The position numbers were made by a program, and so were the translations under genes. From NCBI RefSeq assembly GCF_003569765.1, contig NZ_QXMG01000052.1:1-38779 (forward strand): a stretch of 38,779 nt of DNA. Reading direction: 5' to 3'. This document shows, one piece after another, positions 15,322-24,046 of this stretch; the stretch's first letter is position 1; each line of letters opens with the position of its first letter. The notes under the pieces were generated by a model. The model worked only from the letters and a program-made list of their open reading frames with translations. It was not told the origin of the DNA and did not search any database. This stretch comes from Caldimonas tepidiphila. Lineage in GTDB: Bacteria > Pseudomonadota > Gammaproteobacteria > Burkholderiales > Burkholderiaceae_C.

Positions 15322-16688
15322 ATCAGGACACTCCTGCCGGCCCCGCGCCGCGGCGCCTCGCGGTCCGAGGCGACCTGCTCGATTTCACCGCCGACCCGGG
15401 CTGGGCGGTCGAGCCGGGTGCCGCGGCGCGCTTCCGCCCCGACCACTGGCTGCTGGTCGAGGACGGCCGCGTGGTCGGCGCCGAGCCGACGGACGCGGCG
15501 CTCGACGCATCCTGGCTGCGCGTCGACGAGCGCGGGCGCCTCGTGATGCCGGGCTTCATCGACACGCACGTGCACGCGCCGCAGCTCGACGTGATCGCGA
15601 GCTTCGGCACCGAGCTGCTCGAGTGGCTCGAGACCTACACCTTCCCCGCCGAGGGGCTCTACGCCGACGCGGGCGAGGCGGTGCGCGGCTCGGCGCTGTT
15701 CCTCGACTCGCTGCTCGCCTCGGGCACCACCTCGGCGCTGGTCTTCCCCACGGTGCACAAGGTCTCGGCCGAGGCGCTGTTCGAGGCCGCCGAGGCGCGC
15801 GGCATGCGGCTGCTCGCCGGCAAGGTGCTGATGGACCGCCATGCGCCCGAGGGCCTGAGGGACGACGTCGCGCAGGCCGAGGCCGACTGCGTGGACCTGA
15901 TCGAGCGTTTTCATGGCCGCGCGCGCCTGTCCTATGCCGTCACGCCGCGCTTCGCCGCCACCTCCACGCGCGAGCAGCTCGCGATGGCGGGGCGGCTGTG
16001 CGCGTCCTACCCCGGCGTCTACATGCAGACCCACGTCGCGGAGAACCGCGCCGAGGTGCGCTGGATGGCCGAGCTTTTCCCGGAAGCGCGCAGCTACCTC
16101 GACATCTACGCGCGCCACGGGCTCGTGACCGACCGCTCGGTGTTCGCGCACGGCATCTGGCTCGACGACGCCGACCGCGCGGTGCTGCGCGAGGCGGGCG
16201 CCTCGATCGCCTTCTGCCCGTCGAGCAACATGTTCATCGGCTCGGGCCTGTTCGACTGGCTGCAGGCTGAAGCGCAGGGCGTGCGCGTGAACGTCGGCAC
16301 GGACGTCGGCGGCGGCACCGGGCTGTCGATGCTGCGCACGCTCGCCGACGGCTACAAGGTGCAGGCGCTGGTGCCGACGCTGGTGGACGGCGCGACTGAT
16401 CGCAAGCTCACCGCGTGGAAGGGGCTGTACGCCGCCACGCGCGGCGCGGCCGAGCAATTGCACCTGTCGCGGGAAATCGGCAGTTTCGACGCCGGTACAC
16501 TCGCGGACTTTGTCGTCTGGGACTGGGCGATGGGGCCGGTCGCGACGCGCCGCCTGGAGGTGGCGCGCGGCTTGCATGAACGTCTGTTCGCGTGGATGAC
16601 GCTCGGCGACGAGCGCAACGTGGCGTCGGCCTGGGTGGCCGGCGTCGAGCGCTACCGCCGCCCGCCGCTGGCCCGCGAGGCCGGCTGA
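15318..16688 (+). CDS. guaD: Guanine deaminase
   Basis: A 456-residue amidohydrolase that converts guanine to xanthine and ammonia in the cytoplasm. Zinc-binding and catalytic motifs are all visible: HxH at His84 and His86 in MPGFIDTHVHAPQ, TPRFAATST, QTHVAENRAEV, VFAHGIWL, and the catalytic aspartate in VGTDVGGGTGLSML. Together with CPSSNMFIGSGLFDW these are specific to guanine deaminase within the superfamily. The start is set by the four-base overlap with the LysR gene stop. It feeds xanthine to the xdhABC product and is followed by transporter genes after 54 bases. Confidence 0.96.
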   Translation: MNQDTPAGPAPRRLAVRGDLLDFTADPGWAVEPGAAARFRPDHWLLVEDGRVVGAEPTDAALDASWLRVDERGRLVMPGFIDTHVHAPQLDVIASFGTELLEWLETYTFPAEGLYADAGEAVRGSALFLDSLLASGTTSALVFPTVHKVSAEALFEAAEARGMRLLAGKVLMDRHAPEGLRDDVAQAEADCVDLIERFHGRARLSYAVTPRFAATSTREQLAMAGRLCASYPGVYMQTHVAENRAEVRWMAELFPEARSYLDIYARHGLVTDRSVFAHGIWLDDADRAVLREAGASIAFCPSSNMFIGSGLFDWLQAEAQGVRVNVGTDVGGGTGLSMLRTLADGYKVQALVPTLVDGATDRKLTAWKGLYAATRGAAEQLHLSREIGSFDAGTLADFVVWDWAMGPVATRRLEVARGLHERLFAWMTLGDERNVASAWVAGVERYRRPPLAREAG

Positions 16689-16742
16689 AGCCGCGCCCGC
16701 TCCCCCGACAACGGCCCCCGACCCGCAACCGGGATCCTTTCC

Positions 16743-18281
16743 ATGCTGCGACTCGAACTCATTCATATCAGCAAGCAGTACCCGGCGGTCCGGGCGAACG
16801 ACCGCGTGTCGCTGAAGGTCGCGCCCGGCGAGATCCACGCCGTGCTGGGCGAGAACGGCGCCGGCAAGTCCACGCTGATGAAGATCATCTACGGCGCGGT
16901 CCGCCCCGACGAGGGCGAGATCCGCTGGAACGGCCAGCCGGTGGCGGTGCGCAACCCGCAGGAGGCGCGCGCTCTAGGCATCAGCATGGTGTTCCAGCAC
17001 TTCTCGCTGTTCGACACGCTGACCGCGGCCGAGAACGTCTGGCTCGGCCTCGACAAGTCGATGAGCCTCGCCGAGGTCACCGAGCGCATCCGCGCGGTCT
17101 CGGGCGAGTACGGCCTCGACGTCGACCCGCTGCGCCCGGTGCACACGCTCAGCGTCGGCGAGCGCCAGCGCGTCGAGATCGTGCGCGCGCTGCTGACCGA
17201 CCCGCAGCTGCTGATCCTCGACGAGCCGACCTCGGTGCTGACGCCGCAGGCGGTCGAGAAGCTCTTCGTCACGCTGCGCCGGCTGTCGGACAAGGGCTGC
17301 TCCATCCTCTACATCAGCCACAAGCTCGACGAGATCCGCGCGCTCTGCCACCACTGCACTGTGCTCAGGGGCGGGCGCGTCACCGGCGAGGTCGACCCGA
17401 CCCGGGAGACCAACGCCAGCCTGTCGCGGCTGATGATCGGCGCGGAGCCGCCGCAGCTGCGCCACAAGGCCTCGGCACCGGGCGCGGTGGCGCTCGAGGT
17501 GGCCGGGCTGACGCTGCCGCGCCAGTCGCCCTTCGGCATGTCGCTGGAGGGCGTGCGCGTGCAGGTGCGCGAGGGCGAGATCGTCGGCGTCGCCGGCGTC
17601 TCGGGCAACGGCCAGCAGGAGCTGATGGCCGCGCTGTCGGGCGAGGACCGCCGCGCGGCCCCGGGCAGCGTGCGGCTCTTCGGCCAGGACATCGCGCGCT
17701 GGTCGCCGCGCCACCGCCGCAAGGCCGGCCTGCACTTCGTGCCCGAGGAGCGGCTCGGCCGCGGCGCGGTGCCGACGCTGTCGCTGGCGCAGAACACGCT
17801 GCTCACGCGCACCGAGGCGGTGTCGCGCGGCGGCTGGATCCGCACCGGCGAAGTGCGGCGCCTGGCCGAGAACCTGATCGCGCGCTTCAACGTCAAGGCG
17901 GGCGGCCCGGACGCTGCCGCCAAGAGCCTGTCGGGCGGCAACCTGCAGAAGTTCCTCGTCGGCCGCGAGATCGAGGTCCGACCGAAGGTGCTGATCGTCG
18001 CGCAGCCGACCTGGGGCGTGGACGTGGGCGCGGCGGCGCAGATCCGCGCCGAGCTGCTCGCGCTGCGCGACGCGGGCTGCGCGCTGCTGGTGGTCAGCGA
18101 GGAACTGGACGAACTGTTCGAGATCAGCGACCGGCTGGTCGTGATCGCGAAGGGAAGACTGTCGCCCGTCGTGCCGGCGGCCGAGGCCACGGTGGAACAG
18201 ATCGGCGCGTGGATGAGCGGGCTGTGGCCCGCCGCCGACGCCGGCGGGGCGAGCACGGAGAAGATGCATGCTCAAGCTTGA
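16743..18281 (+). CDS. Purine/nucleoside ABC transporter ATP-binding protein
   Basis: A 512-residue double ATPase of the BMP-type nucleoside importer family, similar in layout to the ribose/galactose importer ATPases. The first domain has Walker A GENGAGKST, signature LSVGERQRVE and Walker B LLILDEPTSVLTP. The second has a degenerate Walker A-like GVSGNGQQEL, signature LSGGNLQKFLVGRE and VLIVAQPTWGVDVG, in which the usual acidic Walker B residue pattern DEP is replaced by AQP; this half is likely less active, as is common in the family. It overlaps the first permease by 14 bases. Location between guaD and the adenine deaminase supports purine transport. Confidence 0.94.
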   Translation: MLRLELIHISKQYPAVRANDRVSLKVAPGEIHAVLGENGAGKSTLMKIIYGAVRPDEGEIRWNGQPVAVRNPQEARALGISMVFQHFSLFDTLTAAENVWLGLDKSMSLAEVTERIRAVSGEYGLDVDPLRPVHTLSVGERQRVEIVRALLTDPQLLILDEPTSVLTPQAVEKLFVTLRRLSDKGCSILYISHKLDEIRALCHHCTVLRGGRVTGEVDPTRETNASLSRLMIGAEPPQLRHKASAPGAVALEVAGLTLPRQSPFGMSLEGVRVQVREGEIVGVAGVSGNGQQELMAALSGEDRRAAPGSVRLFGQDIARWSPRHRRKAGLHFVPEERLGRGAVPTLSLAQNTLLTRTEAVSRGGWIRTGEVRRLAENLIARFNVKAGGPDAAAKSLSGGNLQKFLVGREIEVRPKVLIVAQPTWGVDVGAAAQIRAELLALRDAGCALLVVSEELDELFEISDRLVVIAKGRLSPVVPAAEATVEQIGAWMSGLWPAADAGGASTEKMHAQA

Positions 18282-19392
18282 GGCGCGGCCGCAGCCGTCG
18301 CGCGCGATGTCGATGGCCTCGCCGCTGATCGCGCTGGCGATCACGGTGCTGATCGGCGTCGTGCTGTTCATGGTGCTCGGCAAGGACCCGCTGCGCGGCC
18401 TGCAGATGTTCTTCTGGGAGCCGGTGAAGAGCGCCTACGCCTGGTCGGAGCTGGCCGTGAAGGCCACGCCGCTGGTGCTGATCGCGCTCGGCCTCGCGGT
18501 GTGCTTCCGCTCCAACGTCTGGAACATCGGCGCCGAGGGCCAGTACATCCTCGGCGCGATCTTCGCCGGCGGCGTCGCGATGCAGGCCACGCCCGAGACC
18601 GGGCGCTGGATCGTCGTCGCGGTGCTCGCTGCCGGCATGCTCGGCGGCCTGCTGTGGGCCGGCATCGTCGCGCTGCTGCGAGACCGCTTCAACGCCAACG
18701 AGATCCTCGTGAGCCTGATGCTGGTGTATGTCGCCGACATGCTGCTCGCCTACCTCGTCTACGGGCCCTGGAAGGACCCGGGCGGCTTCAACTTCCCGCA
18801 GACGATCAGCTTTCTGAAGTCGACACAGGTGCCGCGCCTGCTGCCGGGCTTTCGCGTCAACATCGGCGTGCTGATCGCGCTCGCGGCCGTGGCGGCCTTC
18901 TGGCTGTTCATGTTCCGCACCTATGCCGGCTTCCAGCTGCAGGTCGGCGGCCTCGCGCCCGCGGCGGCGCGCTACGCCGGCTTCTCGTCGCGCAGCGCGC
19001 TGTGGACGGCGCTGCTGCTGTCGGGCGCGATGGCCGGCCTCGCGGGCGGCCTGGAGGCGGCCGGACCGCTCGGCCAGCTCACCCCGCACGTCTCGGCCGG
19101 CTACGGCTTCGCCGCGATCATCGTCGCCTTCGTCGGCCGGCTGCACCCGGTCGGCATCGTGCTGTCGGGCATATTGATGAGCATGTTCTACATCGGCGGC
19201 GAGCTCGCGCAGTCGCGCCTCGGCCTGCCCAAGTCGATCACCGGCGTGTTCCAGGGCCTGCTGCTGTTCTCGCTGCTGGCCTGCGACACGCTGATCCACT
19301 ACCGGCTGCGCTGGGCGCGCGTGCCGTCCACCCCGGCCACCCGGCCCGCCGCCGCCGTCGCGGCGGACGCCCGACCCACGGAGACCCGCTGA
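18268..19392 (+). CDS. Purine/nucleoside ABC transporter permease 1
   Basis: A 374-residue membrane protein with about eight to nine hydrophobic segments and the family hallmark SNVWNIGAEGQYILGAIFAGG. The region NANEILVSLMLVYVADMLL and the cytoplasmic-loop region around APAAARYAGFSSR correspond to the ATPase-contact part. It belongs to the BPD-type-2 permease family used by BMP-dependent nucleoside importers. Its start lies inside the end of the ATPase gene and its stop shares a base with the next permease start (TGATG), so all three membrane-complex genes are tightly coupled. It forms a heterodimer with permease 2. Confidence 0.93.
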   Translation: MLKLEARPQPSRAMSMASPLIALAITVLIGVVLFMVLGKDPLRGLQMFFWEPVKSAYAWSELAVKATPLVLIALGLAVCFRSNVWNIGAEGQYILGAIFAGGVAMQATPETGRWIVVAVLAAGMLGGLLWAGIVALLRDRFNANEILVSLMLVYVADMLLAYLVYGPWKDPGGFNFPQTISFLKSTQVPRLLPGFRVNIGVLIALAAVAAFWLFMFRTYAGFQLQVGGLAPAAARYAGFSSRSALWTALLLSGAMAGLAGGLEAAGPLGQLTPHVSAGYGFAAIIVAFVGRLHPVGIVLSGILMSMFYIGGELAQSRLGLPKSITGVFQGLLLFSLLACDTLIHYRLRWARVPSTPATRPAAAVAADARPTETR

Positions 19393-20312
19393 TGGAGAGC
19401 TTCGCCCTGCTCATCGCCGCGACGCTCAACGCCGGCACCGTGCTCGCGATCGCCGCGCTCGGACTGCTGATCAACGAGCGCTCGGGCATCGTCAACCTCG
19501 GCGCCGAGGGCATGATGCTCGTCGCCGCGGTCGCCGGCTTCGCCACCGCCGTGCACACCGGCAGCGACCTGCTGGCCTTCGCGGCCGGCGCGGGCGCGGG
19601 CGCGCTGCTCGCCGCGCTCTTCGGCGCGCTGGTGATCTGGCTCAACACCAACCAGTACGCCTCGGGCCTGGCGCTGAGCCTCTTCGGCGCGGGCTTCTCG
19701 GCCTTCGTCGGCATCCGCTACACCCAGGAGAAGCTCTCGGCGCGGCCGCACTTCGAGATTCCCTTCCTCGCCGACATCCCGCTGCTCGGGCCGGCGCTGT
19801 TCCGCCACCATCCGATGGTCTACCTCGCGATCGCGCTGACGGCGGGCCTCGCCTGGTTCCTCTACCGCTCGCGCGCCGGCCTCGTGCTGCGCGCGGTGGG
19901 CGAGTCGCCCGAGTCGGCGCATGCGCTGGGCTATCCCGTCAGGCGCATCCGGCTCGCCGCGGTGGCGGTCGGCGGCGCGCTGTGCGGCCTGGCCGGCGCC
20001 TACCTGTCGGTGGTCTACACCCCGCTGTGGGTCGAGGGCATGGTCGCGGGCAAGGGCTGGATCGCGCTGGCGCTCACGACCTTCGCCACCTGGCGGCCGG
20101 CGCGCGTGCTGCTCGGCGCCTACCTGTTCGGCGGCGTGACGATGCTGCAGTTCCACCTGCAGGGGCAGGGCGTGGACATCCCGAGCCAGTGGCTGACGAT
20201 GCTGCCCTACCTCGCGACCATCGTCGTGCTGGTGCTGATCTCGCGCAACCCGACCTGGATCCGCGTCAACATGCCGGCCTCGCTGGGCAAGCCCTTCTTC
20301 CCCGGCTCCTGA
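19392..20312 (+). CDS. Purine/nucleoside ABC transporter permease 2
   Basis: A 306-residue membrane protein of the same permease family as its neighbour, with the diagnostic LLINERSGIVNLGAEGMMLVAA segment near the N-terminus and RAVGESPESAHALGYPVRRIR in the cytoplasmic loop that contacts the ATPase. The start codon overlaps the stop of permease 1 by one base. It should complete the membrane channel of the purine importer together with permease 1. It is followed by a 65-base gap with a candidate separate promoter for the binding protein. Confidence 0.94.
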   Translation: MESFALLIAATLNAGTVLAIAALGLLINERSGIVNLGAEGMMLVAAVAGFATAVHTGSDLLAFAAGAGAGALLAALFGALVIWLNTNQYASGLALSLFGAGFSAFVGIRYTQEKLSARPHFEIPFLADIPLLGPALFRHHPMVYLAIALTAGLAWFLYRSRAGLVLRAVGESPESAHALGYPVRRIRLAAVAVGGALCGLAGAYLSVVYTPLWVEGMVAGKGWIALALTTFATWRPARVLLGAYLFGGVTMLQFHLQGQGVDIPSQWLTMLPYLATIVVLVLISRNPTWIRVNMPASLGKPFFPGS

Positions 20313-20333
20313 GCGCCGCGCGCAGCCCCCATA

Positions 20334-20339
20334 GATAAT
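20334..20339 (+). promoter_or_regulatory. Candidate -10 element for the BMP lipoprotein gene
   Basis: GATAAT lies within an AT-rich patch (CATAGATAATTCG) 39 bases before the BMP start codon; no good -35 is visible 17 bases upstream. Binding proteins are often made in excess of their membrane partners, so an internal promoter would make sense. This is a weak call. Confidence 0.33.
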
Positions 20340-20377
20340 TCGCGTTTCCCCCCACTCATCGATTCACTGGAGTTGCC

Positions 20378-21541
20378 ATGTCCCATGTCTCCAAGCGCTC
20401 GCTGCTGAAGCTGGCCGGCTGGTCCTCGCTGGCTGCCGCCGCGGCCCTGGTCGGCTGCGGCAAGAAGGAGGAGGCGGCGCCCGCCGCTGCCACGACCGAA
20501 GCCCCGGCGTCGGCTGCGGCTGCAGCCAAGCCCGAGCCGCTCAAGATCGCCTTCGCCTACGTCGGCCCGGTGGGCGACGCGGGCTGGACCTTCGCGCACG
20601 ACAACGCGCGCAAGGAGGTCGAGAAGGAGTACGGCGACCGCGTGCAGACGAGCTTCGTCGAGAGCGTGCCCGAAGGCCCGGACGCCGAGCGCGTGATCCG
20701 CGACCTGGTCGGCCAGGGCAACAAGATGATCTTCGGCACCACCTTCGGCTACATGGACTACATGCTGAAGGTCGCCGCCGACAACCCGGAGGTGAAGTTC
20801 GAGCACGCCACCGGCTACAAGACGGCCGAGAACCTGCGCACCTACGACGCCCGCACCTACGAGGGCGCGTACATGGCGGGCGTGATCGCCGGCAAGATGA
20901 CCAAGTCCAACGTGCTCGGCGTGGTGGGCTCGGTGCCGATCCCCGAGGTGATCCGCAACATCAACTCGTTCACGCTCGGCGCGCAGAGCGTCAACCCGAA
21001 GGTCACCACCAAGGTGGTCTGGGTCAACAAGTGGTTCGATCCGCCGAAGGAAGGCGAGGGCGCGCAGTCGCTGCTGAACGCCGGCGCCGACGTGCTGTTC
21101 CAGAACACCGACTCGTCGGCCGTGCTGCAGACCGCCGAGAAGGCCGGCAAGCTCGCCTTCGGCTGGGACTCCGACATGAGCCACTTCGGCCCGAACGCGC
21201 ACCTGGGCTCGGCGATCATCAACTGGGCGCCGTACTACAAGAAGGCCGTCGGCGACGTGCTCGAGGGCAACTGGAAGACCGGCTCCACCTGGTGGGGCGT
21301 CAAGGAGAACACGATCGACCTCGTGAAGATCTCCGACAAGGTGCCGGCCGAGACGCGCGAGCAGGTCGACAAGATCAAGGCCGGCCTCAAGGACGGCAGC
21401 TTCGCGATCTGGAAGGGCCCGATCGCCGCGCAGGACGGCAAGGTGGTGCTGAAGGAAGGCGAGGTCGCCGACGACAAGTTCCTGCACGCCATCAACTACT
21501 ACGTGAAGGGCGTCGAGGGCAAGGTGCCTGCGGGCAAGTGA
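20378..21541 (+). CDS. BMP-family substrate-binding lipoprotein
   Basis: A 387-residue periplasmic binding protein of the basic membrane protein (BMP/Med) family, which binds nucleosides or purine bases for ABC import. The lipobox LVGC places the lipid-anchored cysteine at residue 27. An Ala/Pro-rich linker then leads into the two-lobe domain starting PLKIAFAYVGPVGDAGWTF. Other family segments are VRDLVGQGN-type RDLVGQGNKMIFGTTFGYMDY and GVVGSVPIPEVIRNINSF. GGAG lies upstream of the ATG. It closes the guaD-transporter set and is followed by a strong terminator. The exact ligand (base or nucleoside) is not certain. Confidence 0.93.
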   Translation: MSHVSKRSLLKLAGWSSLAAAAALVGCGKKEEAAPAAATTEAPASAAAAAKPEPLKIAFAYVGPVGDAGWTFAHDNARKEVEKEYGDRVQTSFVESVPEGPDAERVIRDLVGQGNKMIFGTTFGYMDYMLKVAADNPEVKFEHATGYKTAENLRTYDARTYEGAYMAGVIAGKMTKSNVLGVVGSVPIPEVIRNINSFTLGAQSVNPKVTTKVVWVNKWFDPPKEGEGAQSLLNAGADVLFQNTDSSAVLQTAEKAGKLAFGWDSDMSHFGPNAHLGSAIINWAPYYKKAVGDVLEGNWKTGSTWWGVKENTIDLVKISDKVPAETREQVDKIKAGLKDGSFAIWKGPIAAQDGKVVLKEGEVADDKFLHAINYYVKGVEGKVPAGK

Positions 21542-21593
21542 CGGGATGGCGGGCGCCCCGGGCCGCGAGGCCCCCGGGCGCCGGCTTCCGGCA

Positions 21594-21637
21594 GGCCGCC
21601 GCGGCGCGATCGATGCGCCCGGCGGCCTTCTTCTTTT
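21594..21637 (+). terminator. Rho-independent terminator after the purine transporter
   Basis: A GGCCGCC arm (21594-21600) pairs with GGCGGCC (21621-21627), with further GC pairing inside, followed by a pyrimidine tract TTCTTCTTTT. A second GC-rich inverted repeat precedes it at 21551-21583. Together they separate the transporter operon from the Rieske oxygenase gene. Confidence 0.7.
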
Positions 21638-21682
21638 CAGGCGCACGCGCCGGCGCAGTGCGGCGTGACGGAGACTGACGCG

Positions 21683-22681
21683 ATGATCGAGAACCGGCTC
21701 TGGCATCCGGTGGCCGCCGAGGCCGACCTGGGCGACGCGCCGCTGGCGGTGACGCTGCTCGGCGAGGACCTGGTGCTGTGGCGCGACGAGGAGGGCGGCG
21801 TGCAGGCCTTCGCCGACCGCTGCCCGCACCGCGGCGCGCGGCTGTCGCTCGGCAAGGTGGTGCGCGTCGACGGCGAGGCGCGGCTCGAGTGCCCCTACCA
21901 CGGCTGGCAGTTCGGCGCGGGCGGCGGCTGCCGCCGCATCCCGGCGGTGCCGGCCTTCAGCCCGCCGGCCTCGCACGCGGCGACGCGCCATGCGGTCGTG
22001 GCGGCCCATGGGCTCCTGTGGGTGCGGCCCGAGGCCGAAGGGGAGGGGCTGCCGGTGGCGCCGCCCGCCTTCGAGGCCGAGCCCGACGCGCGGCTGCGCA
22101 AGCTGCTGTGCGGCCCCTACGACGTGGAGACGAGCGCGCCGCGCATCGTCGAGAACTTTCTCGACATGGCGCACTTCAGCTTCGTGCACGAGGACTGGCT
22201 CGGCGAGCGCGGGCATGCGGAGCTGCCCGCCTACCAGGTGGCGACCGGCGCCGACGGCCTGCGCGTGACGAACTGCCAGGCCTGGCAGCCGCAAAGCAAC
22301 CGCCTGTCCACCGCCGGCTCCTGGGTCGCCTACGACTACGCGGTGCCGCACCCCTTCATGGCGGTGCTGAGCAAGGCGCCCGAGCGGCAGGCCGGCTACC
22401 GCGAGTCGATCGCGCTCTTCGTCTGCCCGCAGCAGCCCGAGCGCAGCCGCGTCTGGTTCCGGCTCGCGGTGCCGGACTTCGCATCGAGCGACGCGGAGCT
22501 GCGCGCCTTCCAGCACACCATCTTCGCGCAGGACCGCCCGGTGCTCGAGTCGCAGCGCCCGAAGCGCCTGCCGGTCGGGCGCGACGCGCCGGCGACCGAG
22601 GTGCACAGCGCCGCCGACCGCAGCTCGGCGGCCTACCGGCGCTGGCTGCGCGAGCTGGACGTGAGCTTCGGCGTGTGCTGA
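21683..22681 (+). CDS. Rieske non-heme iron oxygenase, alpha subunit type
   Basis: A 332-residue Rieske oxygenase. The [2Fe-2S] motif is CPHRG...CPYHGW (about residues 45-70), and the mononuclear iron site has N-F-L-D-M-A-H-F-S-F-V-H, i.e. the D-x2-H-x4-H pattern. The start at 21683 has GGAG nine bases upstream; an in-frame GTG at 21665 would lack a better site. The size and layout match single-component oxygenases of the VanA and methylxanthine demethylase (NdmA/NdmB) type, which need a separate reductase. Its position inside a purine catabolism region makes a purine-derived substrate plausible, but the substrate cannot be read from sequence. It is convergent with the ferredoxin-globin fusion gene 13 bases away. 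Confidence 0.88.
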   Translation: MIENRLWHPVAAEADLGDAPLAVTLLGEDLVLWRDEEGGVQAFADRCPHRGARLSLGKVVRVDGEARLECPYHGWQFGAGGGCRRIPAVPAFSPPASHAATRHAVVAAHGLLWVRPEAEGEGLPVAPPAFEAEPDARLRKLLCGPYDVETSAPRIVENFLDMAHFSFVHEDWLGERGHAELPAYQVATGADGLRVTNCQAWQPQSNRLSTAGSWVAYDYAVPHPFMAVLSKAPERQAGYRESIALFVCPQQPERSRVWFRLAVPDFASSDAELRAFQHTIFAQDRPVLESQRPKRLPVGRDAPATEVHSAADRSSAAYRRWLRELDVSFGVC

Positions 22682-22694
22682 AGGCGGCGGCCGC

Positions 22695-23855
22695 TCAGGC
22701 CGCGGCCGTCTCGTCGGCGCCGGAGCGCACCGCCGGCGCGCACTGCGGGCAGCTGATCTTGCCCAGGCGCACGTGGTAGAGCACCTCGGTGCCCTCGGGC
22801 ACCTCGCCGCCGCAGTGGTCGCACATCGAGCCCGAGGTGAGCACCTCGCTGGCGTAGCCGTGCAGCGGGAACTCGATGCCGTCCATCACCTTGGGCCAGG
22901 CGGCGGACTTCACCATGTCGCGCCGCCAGTGCTCCTCGAAGCGCGTCCAGCGCGCGATCTGCGCCGGTCGCAGGCCGTGCTTCTCGAGCGTGCGCACCAT
23001 CAGCGCCTGGCGGTAGTCGAACAGCTCGTCGGAGATCACCATCCAGTGGTGCGCGTTGCGCGGCCGCTCGCCGAAGTAGACCTTCTCGCCGGTCATCATC
23101 AGCTGCAGGAAGGAGTACTGCTTGCCGATCGCGCGGTCGATCGTCACGCCCTCGAAGAAGGACGCGAGGCGCTCGTCGGCATAGACCTGCGCGTAGAAGT
23201 CCTCCAGCACGCGGCGCACGGTGCGGCCCTCGTCGAGCTCGTGCCACAGCGCCGGGTCGGGCGCGGGCGGCTCGAGCTCGGCGCCGGCCGCCGCCGCGCC
23301 GGACTCCACCGGGCCCCAGACCTCGAACTCCTGGCCGAAGGGCAGCTCCTCGCGCAGCCAGGCGAGCGGCGGCTCCCCGCCGGGGCAGTGCAGCACCGCC
23401 TCGATCTGCCAGTCCTCCATCGGGTCGCTCGTCAGCAGCAGCACCGGGTCGAGCCCGTCGCCGCTGACCAGGCGCAGGTGCTGCCCCGGGCGGTAGGCGA
23501 GCGTGCGCATCGGCTCGAAGCGCAGCCGCAGGAAGGGCGTGCCGCGGCCCTCGACCGCGGTCAGCACGCAGGTGGTGCGCAGGTCGCTCGCGCGCGGCGC
23601 CTCCAGCGCGAGCGAGCGCTGCGGCCGGCACTGGCAGGCCAGCAGGTAGCCCAGCTCCTTGAGCCCCTGCGGCAGGCCGCGCTGCGCGGCCGCCGGCACC
23701 TCGCCCTCGCCACAGCGCAGCATGCAGGCGTGGCAGACGCCTCCGCGGCACGAGAAGGCCACGTCGATGCCGCTGCGCAGCAGCGCGTCGAGCACCGTCT
23801 CCTGCGGCCGCATCTCGACCTCCCGCCCTTGCAGGCTCACGGTGACCGGGCTCAT
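22695..23855 (-). CDS. Ferredoxin / degenerate flavoreductase barrel / truncated globin fusion
   Basis: A 386-residue multidomain protein. Residues 1-85 form a plant-type [2Fe-2S] ferredoxin with ligands Cys36, Cys41, Cys44 and Cys74. Residues 90-185 resemble the FAD-binding barrel of ferredoxin reductases (RPGQHLRLV, then DPMEDWQIEAVLH and WLREELPFG). The flavin-binding R-x-Y-S motif is replaced by P-V-L-L near 137-140, and no NAD-binding domain follows. Residues 203-295 look like a group I truncated hemoglobin, with FYAQVYAD (Tyr221 at B10) and the probable proximal histidine His269 in RNAHHW. The tail has C-D-H-C (345-348) and C-P-Q-C (369-372), a zinc-ribbon-like pair. A GGGAGG ribosome site precedes the ATG. 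Electron transfer from ferredoxin to heme is an inference. Confidence 0.85.
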   Translation of the reverse strand: MSPVTVSLQGREVEMRPQETVLDALLRSGIDVAFSCRGGVCHACMLRCGEGEVPAAAQRGLPQGLKELGYLLACQCRPQRSLALEAPRASDLRTTCVLTAVEGRGTPFLRLRFEPMRTLAYRPGQHLRLVSGDGLDPVLLLTSDPMEDWQIEAVLHCPGGEPPLAWLREELPFGQEFEVWGPVESGAAAAGAELEPPAPDPALWHELDEGRTVRRVLEDFYAQVYADERLASFFEGVTIDRAIGKQYSFLQLMMTGEKVYFGERPRNAHHWMVISDELFDYRQALMVRTLEKHGLRPAQIARWTRFEEHWRRDMVKSAAWPKVMDGIEFPLHGYASEVLTSGSMCDHCGGEVPEGTEVLYHVRLGKISCPQCAPAVRSGADETAAA

Positions 23856-24046
23856 GCGCGCCTCCCGGGTTCGGCTTGCGGGTGCTCGGGCGTCGGGGCA
23901 GGGGGCTTCATAAGCATCGTGAAATATCTGGTTACGAAAGCGTCTGCGGGATTAAACCACCTTCCCCCGCGCCGCGGGAAGGACTCCGGCATGCTTGTCG
24001 CCTGGAACCGACCGGTTCCCGTTTCGCAGACCCAGGAGAACATCCG

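Noticed and set aside
23856-24046. NO-responsive operator (NsrR-like) upstream of the globin fusion
   Set aside because: An AT-rich patch with AAGCAT and ATATCT is present, but the halves do not form the expected inverted repeat, so no regulator is assigned.
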